From: a virus
Length of the DNA stretch: 33,745 bases
Strand: one strand, 5' to 3'
IMG/VR virus record: IMGVR_UViG_3300040815_000716
Location: 1-33,745 of that record
In this document: piece after piece, positions 1-7,574 of the stretch
How the letters are laid out: each line of letters starts with the position of its first letter
How positions within the stretch are numbered: position 1 is the stretch's first letter
Position numbers and translations under genes: made by a program
Notes under the pieces: generated by a model
The model's database searches: none
Told to the model about the DNA's origin: nothing
What the model saw: only the letters and a program-made list of their open reading frames with translations

Positions 1-66
1 CGCCTTGCAGGTAAAGACTTCTACGTTGCTGGTGTTCTTGATTGTGTCTACCTTAATTGTACTCAT
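1..66 (-). CDS. Tail fibre protein, N-terminal fragment (cut by window edge)
   Basis: Only the first 22 residues are inside the window (MSTIKVDTIKNTSNVEVFTC then KA); the gene runs off the left edge. The leader resembles the starts of three other fibre genes here (224-841, 30944-31990, 33337-33735), all beginning MST-I/L. The gene at the right end has a KAWVNFDGTG block where this fragment stops at KA, so I infer that this is a paralogous fibre gene continuing with a similar block. The ATG overlaps the TGA of the preceding gene (ATGA), so it belongs to the same coupled transcript. Function as a distal fibre or host-recognition subunit is inferred from context. Confidence 0.6.
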   Translation of the reverse strand, partial: MSTIKVDTIKNTSNVEVFTCKA

Positions 67-224
67 GGCTTAGGATTCTCAGTCTTAACATTGTTTACAT
101 GATTATAAAAATCAGCAAACTTTATTTTTAAATCTTCGTCTGCATCAATAGCGTGCCATAACATATCTAGTTGCTCTCCTATAGAACCATATTCAATAAT
201 TCTAGTTGCCTCCCAGTTTTCCAT
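63..224 (-). CDS. Small fibre-associated protein with QLDxLWHA motif (53 aa)
   Basis: A short ORF lies between two fibre genes. It starts with an ATG whose A is the last base of the upstream TAA (TAATG) and ends with a TGA overlapping the next ATG. Residues 11-26 read EYGSIGEQLDMLWHAI, nearly the same motif as EYPAIGDQLDALYHAG in the 88-aa gene at 31987-32253. I know this motif from small proteins next to phage tail-fibre genes, sometimes called tail assembly or chaperone proteins. It is acidic and has no membrane segment or signal peptide. The role in fibre assembly is an inference from position and motif. Confidence 0.7.
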   Translation of the reverse strand: MENWEATRIIEYGSIGEQLDMLWHAIDADEDLKIKFADFYNHVNNVKTENPKP

Positions 225-841
225 TATGCTATCGCCTTTATTGATATTGAAGGAAGAGAAAATTGATTACTAGTTCCTCCGTCCCAGTATATAGTGCCGT
301 GTAAGTTACGACCATTGCCCGACACGCTGTAATCTCTACCTTGCCATTTTAAATATAAATTAGGTCTATCTTCTGTAAATACTCCAGCAGTTGTATCTGC
401 AGATGACGCACCTAATTCAAAAACCCACCGAAATAAAGGAGTGCCTTCTGGATAATATCCAGATTGGTTATGCCTTGCCTTTGTAACTTCTGTGTATCCG
501 CTATCCCCATTTGTTGCAAAGTACAGCTTCCAATGACTAATTGCATGAGCACCTTGCCAATACATTGATGGATTGTATTCATACACTAGTGTTTTTGTAC
601 CCACAGGAGGAGTATAGTTTTGAATTTTTGATCCTGTAGCATCTGCATAAGTTGGAGTTAACAACTGTGCAGTAGTAACATTTTCTATTGTAGCTCTACC
701 GTGTAAGGACGTTTTGTTACACATAGAATGCAGTTCTTCAATAACTTGACCAGTTCTATAACTACCAGATAAAGGCGTTGCTAAAGAAATATCAGAAGAA
801 CCATCTACACTAGATAAGTTGTTAACCTTTAGCGTACTCAT
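224..841 (-). CDS. Tail fibre / receptor-binding protein (205 aa)
   Basis: It starts MSTLKVNNLSSVDGSS, the short leader shared by several fibre genes in this window. It is followed by a Gly/Ser/Thr-rich, beta-strand-like body with many aromatic residues (for example MYWQGAHAISHW and LYLKWQGRDY), typical of trimeric fibre tips. There are no cysteine-rich or enzymatic motifs. The start overlaps the TGA of the 60-aa gene above by 4 nt (ATGA), and the end overlaps the 53-aa gene by one base. The likely role is an exchangeable receptor-binding subunit at the end of the tail fibre. The body itself is not recognised as a named family. Confidence 0.65.
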   Translation of the reverse strand: MSTLKVNNLSSVDGSSDISLATPLSGSYRTGQVIEELHSMCNKTSLHGRATIENVTTAQLLTPTYADATGSKIQNYTPPVGTKTLVYEYNPSMYWQGAHAISHWKLYFATNGDSGYTEVTKARHNQSGYYPEGTPLFRWVFELGASSADTTAGVFTEDRPNLYLKWQGRDYSVSGNGRNLHGTIYWDGGTSNQFSLPSISIKAIA

Positions 842-1020
842 AAGATCACCCAGTTCCCGCCAGATGCTACAGTTACTGTAACGCCAGTGCTAATCTCTAT
901 GTCACCTATGCTCGCAGCATTCTTAGTTGCAGCAATAGTGTAGTCAGCGTCAATACTTTGTTCGTTTTCTATAAAGTTAGGAAACTGTATTCCTGATGAT
1001 CCGTTTAATGTGATTGCCAT
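838..1020 (-). CDS. Free-standing tail-fibre C-terminal cap-like protein (60 aa)
   Basis: The last 44 residues (from ENEQSIDADYTIAATKNA to GGNWVIL) align without gaps to the last 44 residues of the neighbouring 582-aa fibre (ENGQTITTSYSITANTNA to GSRWVVL). It is thus a detached copy of the fibre tip, with an N-terminal leader MAITLNGSSGIQF of a kind common in phage fibres. It starts right after the fibre stop codon and overlaps the next gene by 4 nt. It may form a separate small trimeric tip or accessory subunit, or be a relic of fibre duplication. The coding status is well supported by the tight overlaps. Confidence 0.7.
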   Translation of the reverse strand: MAITLNGSSGIQFPNFIENEQSIDADYTIAATKNAASIGDIEISTGVTVTVASGGNWVIL

Positions 1021-2769
1021 TTATAACACCACCCATCTTGAGCCACTTGGAACTGTTACTGAAACACCACTATTAACTGTTAGTGGTCCTGTAGACATTG
1101 CGTTTGTATTTGCTGTAATAGAATAACTTGTAGTTATCGTCTGACCATTTTCATAAAAGATTGCATCAGATCCACCACCACTAGCACCTCCGCTACCACC
1201 ACCGATAGCTCCCCAAGCAGACCCATCGTATCCTTCAAAAGAACTATCAGTAGTATTAAATCTTAGATAACCAGCATCAGGTGAAACATCACGCTGTGCT
1301 GTAGTGCCAGCAGGGATCTCGGCAGATCCGGTAGCAGACGTCTCAGAAACTAAATTATTAATATTAAAAGTTGCTTGGTCCCAATTAGACCCGTTCCAAA
1401 GAAATAATGTACTTTGCGTTGTATTAAAATATAAAGCCCCGGTAATAAGTGCATCACCATCATTATCAGTAGTAGGCGCAGATGCCTTAGCTCCTAGATA
1501 TCTATCATCAAAATCATCATAAGATGCTGCGGCATTAGTGGCACTTGTAGCAGCAGATGTAGCACTTGTAGCTGCAGATGTGGCACTTGTAGCCGCATTA
1601 GTTGCTGACGTTGATGCATTTGTCTCGGATGTTGCGGCATTAGTAGCGCTGTTCGATGCGTTGGTTTCCGATGTTGCAGCATTGCTTTCTGAGGTTGATG
1701 CGTTTGAGGCGCTATTAGCAGCATTGGTGGCACTGGTTGCAGCATTAGTAGCACTGGTTGCAGCTGCCGTAGCGCTATTAGTAGCACTAACACTCGGCGA
1801 TTCCCAGGATGAACCATTATAAAATTTAATTACATTGCTTGCACTGTTATAGTACATCGCGCCTTCTACTAATGGATCGCCATCATTATCAGTAGTAGGA
1901 TCGGATGATTTTGTTCCTAAAAATTTATCATCAAAATTATCAAAAACTAATTCTGTCGCGGCTTGAGCTGTTTGAGCTGAAGTAGCAGATGCGGCGGCTG
2001 CAGATGCAGATGTTGCTGCCTCGGATGCTTTAGTTGTTGCAGTTGCAGCATTAGTCGCTGCGTTTTGTATTGCTGATAAATTGTCTGTTATTGTAGTGGC
2101 AACTCCAGCAACAGCTGTAACATCAGAGGAAATATTTAAAACACTAGTCACATCACTAGCAATACCCGCAACAGTTTGTATTGAGTCTGTTGCATCAGTC
2201 CCATCCTCAATATGAGCTAGGGTTGTTATATCAGCAGTAATCGCCGCTAATGTTGCGACGTCTGCTGTATTAGGTCCGGCCTCAGGAGCTCCAGTTGATG
2301 AGTTAAAAGCAAGATATTTGCCCTTTCTATCGTTGACAGACGGAAGGGTCATATCTAAATTTGGAGAGTCAGATATACTTCCAATTAGAGCCCTATCGAC
2401 GCGCTCAGATATTTGCTGATCAAAGATTACAAGACTGTCTAATTGCTCATTAAGAGATGAGGCAATTAAATCGCCAGCAGTCACAAAATCAGTTGTTCGC
2501 TCAATATCCCTTGCGCCGATAATTGTGATGATATCGCTTACTGTTGGCGTAGTAGCAATATTAGTCCCAAGAACTAGATTGACTTGCCCAGTACCATTTT
2601 CATTAATGGTAACGGTATAATCCGATGTTAGTGTTAATAATGTTTCGTTGAGATATACTTGGATATCAGTTTGAACTAAAATCTCAAACGTAAAAATGTA
2701 AGGGCCAAGCCCCACACTACCAGTGGCAACTAACCTTCTTGGTACTGCATTTATACTATAATTTGCCAT
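1021..2769 (-). CDS. T7 gp17-type tail fibre protein (582 aa)
   Basis: Residues 1-165 resemble the T7 tail-fibre N-terminal domain that attaches to the tail: YSINAVPRRLVATGSVGLG, then a YTVTINENGTG stretch and a REDxx-like segment around ARDIERTTDF. Residues 165-275 are Ala/Thr-rich and likely helical. Two related blocks (276-324 and 417-464) carry D-x-F-D-D-(K/R)-(F/Y)-L-G and a Trp near the end, separated by an Ala/Ser/Thr repeat. The C-terminal 45 residues form a beta-rich cap. It directly follows the ejection-protein genes, as gp17 does in T7-like phages. The upstream gap 2770-2831 holds a GGAG 12 nt before the ATG and nothing else clear. Confidence 0.88.
   Translation of the reverse strand: MANYSINAVPRRLVATGSVGLGPYIFTFEILVQTDIQVYLNETLLTLTSDYTVTINENGTGQVNLVLGTNIATTPTVSDIITIIGARDIERTTDFVTAGDLIASSLNEQLDSLVIFDQQISERVDRALIGSISDSPNLDMTLPSVNDRKGKYLAFNSSTGAPEAGPNTADVATLAAITADITTLAHIEDGTDATDSIQTVAGIASDVTSVLNISSDVTAVAGVATTITDNLSAIQNAATNAATATTKASEAATSASAAAASATSAQTAQAATELVFDNFDDKFLGTKSSDPTTDNDGDPLVEGAMYYNSASNVIKFYNGSSWESPSVSATNSATAAATSATNAATSATNAANSASNASTSESNAATSETNASNSATNAATSETNASTSATNAATSATSAATSATSAATSATNAAASYDDFDDRYLGAKASAPTTDNDGDALITGALYFNTTQSTLFLWNGSNWDQATFNINNLVSETSATGSAEIPAGTTAQRDVSPDAGYLRFNTTDSSFEGYDGSAWGAIGGGSGGASGGGSDAIFYENGQTITTSYSITANTNAMSTGPLTVNSGVSVTVPSGSRWVVL
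1522..1788 (-). repeat. Imperfect Ala/Ser/Thr/Asn heptad-like coding repeat in tail fibre
   Basis: This encodes fibre residues 328-416, made almost only of A, T, S, N and a few E in units such as ATNAATS and ATSAATS. The DNA shows matching imperfect copies of about 21 bases (for example repeated GCACTTGTAGC on the plus strand). Such stretches form long trimeric shafts and change length by slippage or recombination. The repeat also creates long open frames on the other frames and strand, which are not genes. Confidence 0.8.
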
Positions 2770-2831
2770 TTTATCTCATAAGCTCCACATCAATGTTTTA
2801 TCACGAAATTACTTAAAATTCCACGATTAAG

Positions 2832-5318
2832 TTAGTCACCTGTTACGGCTTGGATGTTAGGTGATCGCTCAGGAGTAAGCTCTCCAGGACGCCAAAAGTA
2901 TTCCTGCCCGTACTCCCTTTGCCTTTTTCTTTCAATTTCTCTAAATTTTTGTGATGCCTCTGGGTCTGCCCACTCTCGCAATCTATCTAACACCGATCTT
3001 TCAAATCCTAATCTAGCGTACCAAAGAGAATTACCTGGCAAATAACGCCCAAAAAAATTAACTGATTCTTTACCAAAGTTTGTTTCTTTTCTCATGGCTA
3101 ATTCAAACACATTACCTATTGTTAAATTAGCTAAATCATTTAAAAAACCAAATTGAGGACCTGCTATTGTTTCTGTTAATCCACCGCCAAAACGATTTCT
3201 ACCAGAGAATAAAAAGTCACCCCATATCCCTAGCCCTCCGCTAGAAAGCATAGCTGACCCCCAAAACCTTTCATCTGTCATATCTCTTGGGTCACGTCCT
3301 TTAGCCACCTCTCTCATCTGCATACCCAATGCGGCCAATATTGTAGATGAAATTAAAAGATCTCCAGCTATACTTGCTTTTCTTGGAGCACCTTTTTGTG
3401 TTATTGCGGCCATGATGTTTCTTTGCATAAAAGTCACTGGGAAACTTTTATACATTGCGAATGATCTTGACATTATTCCCGTATAGCTTCCAGGTTGAGA
3501 GGAACCTATTAAAGTAGTCCTAGCTCTAACCGATGCTACAGGAACCGCGTAATTTGTTTGATCTTGGATCATATCTAACACTTTATATGCAAGATCAGAT
3601 TCTGTTGCCAACATATCATCAGGTCTTAAAAATTTAGAACCTTTAAAGTCATATTGTTTAAAGCTAGGCATTTTTGCCCAATCCGACTCAGTAATCCCGT
3701 ACCTTCCAAGAGTATCTTTAAAGGCGTCATTTAATTTTGCATAAGGAACTTTGGCGTTATCAGCTATAAATCCCATAAACTCCATACCAAAAGCCCATCG
3801 ACCCGCCTGTGTAAATGGAGATAGCAAGCTGGCATTAAGAACCGCATTAGATATCATTTCAGATACTTTACCGCCCATGAATTCTGCAGTAAATCTTGCT
3901 TGGCCGTAGGCTGCAGCAGACCAATGCTCTGCGATCAATCCCATTCTTATAGCTTGTTTTTTGGTTGTCTTGTTAGCTGTTAGCATTTTTAAACTAGCAA
4001 AAACCGCAGATTTAAGTTGCGACATCCCTGCCATTCTTTTTGTGATTCTAGTGTAATTTGGATCAGTTGTTATTGCCAAGAGAGAAACTGAACCTAATTG
4101 AGCAGATGTTAAAAAATTACCCAATCCTGCAAAACTTCTTGCTAAAAATTCATTTGCTGGCTGATTGGTTTTCCCGGTTATGTAATTGTACATATCATCA
4201 AATTGCTTAATCTTGCGAGCCAGTGCGTTAGTTGCTTTGCTATTTTTGTTTTTAGCGTCTGTTTGAGCAGCCATTTTGCGAACTTTATTCTGCATGACCC
4301 TAACAGTAGACGTTGGATTTGGGCCGAGTATTTGGAGCATAGCAATATCTTTGCTCATCCCATCAATATGACTCATCATTAAGTCAAAAATATCTCCACT
4401 ACCAAATGACTCGTCATACTTCATGAATGAGTCAGCATCTCTGAAAACCAAAAATCTGTGGTCTTGGCGTCTTTTAGATAAAGATTTACCTTGCCCCGCT
4501 ACCGATGTTTCACTTATCTTGCTCCATCCTTCAGTAGATATTGTTTCCCAAATTTCAGACAAAACTTCGTCAAATTCTGCCTCAGACATTGGTTTCCCAG
4601 TTCTAAAGCTAACCATTTTTTCAACATCTAGCAAAGGCAGAATAAACTCTTTCCACGCCTTTGCCCCTGCCAACCTTACTGCTGTGCTGTCATGAACCTG
4701 AGGCATACCCCAATCTGATCTTTTGGGGATGTCACCACCAGCTTGATTAAATTTAATTCTTAAAAACTCTGCTGTTTCTTTCCAAGCAGCAGCAAGACTT
4801 TTTGCAGATGCGTCCTCAGTAGCCTCTCCAAAAATTTCTCGCACCATGTTTATTGATTTTGCCCTAGCCTTTCTGGTAGTTCGACCTAGAATTTTTGTTT
4901 TCCTAAGTTTTTCAATAACATCTGCCATTTTAGCGTGAGCCATACCTCTAATAACGGCAGCTCGACCCATGACATTTGACCAAGGAGTATTTCCCCTCCC
5001 GTCTCTTTCTAAATGAGAAACTATAGCCTCTCCAATGTTTTTACCTTGATAAGACTCTATATTTTTTAATATTCTATTTTGAGCAGCACGTTGCAAAATC
5101 ATGCGTTTTTTGTTTTGTTGCGCCTCACGTTCTAACACATCAAAAGTATCTCTCGCCGCTTGCGCATTAGCCTCATCAGGCCCCATATTCATATCCTTAG
5201 AGTTTTTACTTTCAAACTCTTGGAATAATTTACGAGCTTTTTGAGCTTGCTCTTTAGTCAGTCCACCATTATCTGGACCTTCTTTCTCAGCGTTATTAAT
5301 ACAATCCAGTAAACTCAT
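2832..5318 (-). CDS. Large internal virion / ejection protein (828 aa), gp16-position
   Basis: I recognise the C-terminal third as a conserved family in podoviruses of aquatic bacteria: a segment with GDFLFSGRNRFGGG, then FGRYLPGNSLWYARLGFER, then RREYG-like and YFWRPGE near the end. The family is usually unnamed or called an internal virion protein. The N-terminal 120 residues are highly charged and likely helical. A hydrophobic stretch near residues 655-680 (IAGDLLISSTILAALGM) could contact membrane. It lies last of three giant genes between the gp14-like gene and the fibre gene, the place of T7 gp16. The start overlaps the stop of the upstream gene by 4 nt. The inferred role is part of the internal core ejected into the host envelope. 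No catalytic motif was found. Confidence 0.75.
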   Translation of the reverse strand: MSLLDCINNAEKEGPDNGGLTKEQAQKARKLFQEFESKNSKDMNMGPDEANAQAARDTFDVLEREAQQNKKRMILQRAAQNRILKNIESYQGKNIGEAIVSHLERDGRGNTPWSNVMGRAAVIRGMAHAKMADVIEKLRKTKILGRTTRKARAKSINMVREIFGEATEDASAKSLAAAWKETAEFLRIKFNQAGGDIPKRSDWGMPQVHDSTAVRLAGAKAWKEFILPLLDVEKMVSFRTGKPMSEAEFDEVLSEIWETISTEGWSKISETSVAGQGKSLSKRRQDHRFLVFRDADSFMKYDESFGSGDIFDLMMSHIDGMSKDIAMLQILGPNPTSTVRVMQNKVRKMAAQTDAKNKNSKATNALARKIKQFDDMYNYITGKTNQPANEFLARSFAGLGNFLTSAQLGSVSLLAITTDPNYTRITKRMAGMSQLKSAVFASLKMLTANKTTKKQAIRMGLIAEHWSAAAYGQARFTAEFMGGKVSEMISNAVLNASLLSPFTQAGRWAFGMEFMGFIADNAKVPYAKLNDAFKDTLGRYGITESDWAKMPSFKQYDFKGSKFLRPDDMLATESDLAYKVLDMIQDQTNYAVPVASVRARTTLIGSSQPGSYTGIMSRSFAMYKSFPVTFMQRNIMAAITQKGAPRKASIAGDLLISSTILAALGMQMREVAKGRDPRDMTDERFWGSAMLSSGGLGIWGDFLFSGRNRFGGGLTETIAGPQFGFLNDLANLTIGNVFELAMRKETNFGKESVNFFGRYLPGNSLWYARLGFERSVLDRLREWADPEASQKFREIERKRQREYGQEYFWRPGELTPERSPNIQAVTGD

Positions 5319-7570
5319 ACTACACAGCCTCTTAATCGATCTATCATTTGTTGTTCTTGAGCTAATTCTTTTTTAATCTCAGCTCCAGTTAGCGTTTTAG
5401 ATACCACTTGGTCATCAATTATTAAATCAACATTAATAATTTCATCATCTGACAAATTATCAAAATCGGTATCTTTCGCAACTTGATCTACAAAATTATC
5501 TACATCAGACTCAACAACCTCAGTTTCTTTAGGGGCTGGCCGTCTGCTAGTCGTTGAAACGTCATCATCTGGAAGGTTACCCTTCTCCATGTTTATTTGA
5601 GCTTTAGCCGTTTTTGCTATACGCTCCTCTATGCGTGATATACTGTCAACAAAAGGAGGTGTTATGTCTAAAAGTTCTTTCTCAGATCCAGTGTTTACAT
5701 CTTGGGATGGTCGGCCAGCAATTCTTTCTCGACCTCCAGGAGCTGCTCTATCAGCTGTTGCTATTTTAGAACCAGGAGGTGATTGGGTGGCTGTAGATGC
5801 ATCAGATGTTGCCAACTCAGCTGCAGTCATATCAGGAGAAGCTGCTTTTAAGCGAAGATTTGCTAAGCGATTTGGGTCATTTAATATGCCCAGCAATGTA
5901 GCAAAAGATTGATTTTCTTTCGATAAAGCCTCTTCATAAAGGCTTTGCATTTCAATTTCTAATTGCTCCCTTTCTGCATCATTTGTTGATGACCTGTGCT
6001 TTTCATAAAGTGCATGGCCTTTAGAGTCTTTTGCTTCAAGTAATTTCTTGGGCCATATTTGAACCTCCCCTAATAGCCCATCATCATTTTTTATTACGAC
6101 TTTTCTATCAAAATAACCAAGTCCAGTTAATTGCCAGCCTTCATCTATAACATCAAAAGTTTTTGACAACTTAGCTACAACTTCATCAGCTTGTCTTGCT
6201 GTGGTAACAATAAACCCAGATCGAACAACATCTGATAATTTATTTGGTGAAGATAAAGATCTTCTTTTTATTTTTTCAGCAGATGTTTTTTTGTTTTTTA
6301 AGCCAGGGCTTTTAAACTTAATTTTTAATTCTTTAGCAATGATTCTCCCTGAATTTTCTAATTTTGCTTGGAATATAGGCGCAATCTCATAAAGACGATC
6401 TAGTGTGTTAAAAGGCTGATTAATCCTTGCTTCATTAACAATGGGATCTATATTTTCTGAAAACTGTAATGGCTGAACTTCTTTAGGTGGATTGGCCATA
6501 AATACTTCATCTGCAGAATGATTGTTTATAGTTTCAATGTTGTATATTTGATTTACATATAAATTATTATCATCCAACCTTTCCCATTGCGTAGAATCTA
6601 AATCAATTATTCTAGGCCCCGTCTCATCTCTAGCAGCCTCAACAGGAATAATAGGACCACCCGGCCCATCTGGAGATTCTAGATCGTCTAAATTGTCTAA
6701 AGCATTTATTTGAACATCGGCCTCTTTAGGATCAATACCTCTACCCTTAAAAGCCTCAAAACCTTTTCTTATTTGATCTCGGGTTAATCTAATGCCAGAA
6801 GTAACGCCTCTAACACCAACAGGAAATGCAGCTCCTAAAATACCACCAGCTGCTACGGCTTTAAAAAAATCCTCATAAGTGTATTGCAGGCCTAAAGAGT
6901 TATACCAATCTTTAATATCTGTTTGCAATATAGCCTCAGAACCAGCGCCTAAAATACCTTCCTTTAAAACCAATTGACTAAGTTTTTGCTTTCCTGATCC
7001 ATAAAATATTTCTGCATAAGTCAAAGGTTGTATTATCTCAAATAGTCCTTTATCAGTAGCTACGCCTGCTAATGATCCAAAAAATGATCCAATATCCCCT
7101 GCCGTTGACGCTCTTTGCGAAGTTTCTTCATTGAGCTTCATAAGCTCTAATGCTCTGTTTTTTATATTCTCGGTTAACTTTTCTTCATTATAATCAGCAT
7201 ATTCAGGGTATAAATCAGGATATTTTCTTAAATGATTAAAAACCTCTTCTAATTTAGAAATTCTTGCTTTTTCGTAGGTTTCATCAAAAATAGAAAAATA
7301 ATGACCAGGGTTTTCAAATCCAAGATCTGGCTCATACCATGATCTTTCAGGACCATCAACAATTCCTGCGTCTAAATTTTTATTCATTTGAATAATTAAT
7401 GGCCGTAACTCCTCAGTCATCAATTCGGTCATGCTGTCAGTGTTAGACCCCATCATTTGGGTTTCTAAAGATCGCACAAAAGCATCAATATAGCCTATCT
7501 CTTCTCCACCATAAGGTAACGGAGTTGACCCTATTCCTGTGTTGTAATAATCATCAAAGAAAACAGTCAT
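5315..7570 (-). CDS. Ejection protein with RelA/SpoT-like segment (751 aa)
   Basis: It lies between the gp15-like and gp16-like genes, so it is probably a virion core protein ejected at infection. Residues 1-150 are acidic and helical; residues 155-260 contain Gly/Ala-rich hydrophobic stretches that may interact with membrane. Residues about 385-527 resemble the RelA/SpoT (p)ppGpp synthetase fold: a Lys/Arg/Ser-rich segment (KIKFKSPGLKNKK), LSDVVRSGFIV with Asp447 and Arg450, GYFDRKVV with Tyr486, GEVQIW with Glu502, and GHALYEKHR with His519. This order matches the family's basic ATP-binding segment, Mg-binding Asp, stacking Tyr, E-x-Q and H-x-x-Y-K motifs. Residues 560-751 are low-complexity and acidic. 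The fold is an inference from motif order; activity is unknown. Confidence 0.72.
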   Translation of the reverse strand: MTVFFDDYYNTGIGSTPLPYGGEEIGYIDAFVRSLETQMMGSNTDSMTELMTEELRPLIIQMNKNLDAGIVDGPERSWYEPDLGFENPGHYFSIFDETYEKARISKLEEVFNHLRKYPDLYPEYADYNEEKLTENIKNRALELMKLNEETSQRASTAGDIGSFFGSLAGVATDKGLFEIIQPLTYAEIFYGSGKQKLSQLVLKEGILGAGSEAILQTDIKDWYNSLGLQYTYEDFFKAVAAGGILGAAFPVGVRGVTSGIRLTRDQIRKGFEAFKGRGIDPKEADVQINALDNLDDLESPDGPGGPIIPVEAARDETGPRIIDLDSTQWERLDDNNLYVNQIYNIETINNHSADEVFMANPPKEVQPLQFSENIDPIVNEARINQPFNTLDRLYEIAPIFQAKLENSGRIIAKELKIKFKSPGLKNKKTSAEKIKRRSLSSPNKLSDVVRSGFIVTTARQADEVVAKLSKTFDVIDEGWQLTGLGYFDRKVVIKNDDGLLGEVQIWPKKLLEAKDSKGHALYEKHRSSTNDAEREQLEIEMQSLYEEALSKENQSFATLLGILNDPNRLANLRLKAASPDMTAAELATSDASTATQSPPGSKIATADRAAPGGRERIAGRPSQDVNTGSEKELLDITPPFVDSISRIEERIAKTAKAQINMEKGNLPDDDVSTTSRRPAPKETEVVESDVDNFVDQVAKDTDFDNLSDDEIINVDLIIDDQVVSKTLTGAEIKKELAQEQQMIDRLRGCVV

Positions 7571-7574
7571 TGAG

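Noticed and set aside
1-66. Closing the window into a circle by joining base 33745 to base 1
   Set aside because: The joined frame gives a 29-residue peptide that lacks the AWVNF block expected for this family; it cannot be excluded but is not supported.
1522-1788. Tandem repeats that could be taken for a CRISPR array
   Set aside because: Units are imperfect, have no spacers and code for the fibre shaft in frame.
1494-1822. Long open frames on other frames and strand over the fibre repeat (107 aa minus, 94 aa plus)
   Set aside because: They exist only because of the Ala/Ser/Thr repeat of the fibre gene; composition is absurd (Gln/Pro/Leu or Ala/Val only) and they have no ribosome sites.
1021-2769. 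Diversity-generating retroelement acting on the fibre
   Set aside because: No reverse transcriptase and no template/variable repeat pair was seen in the window.
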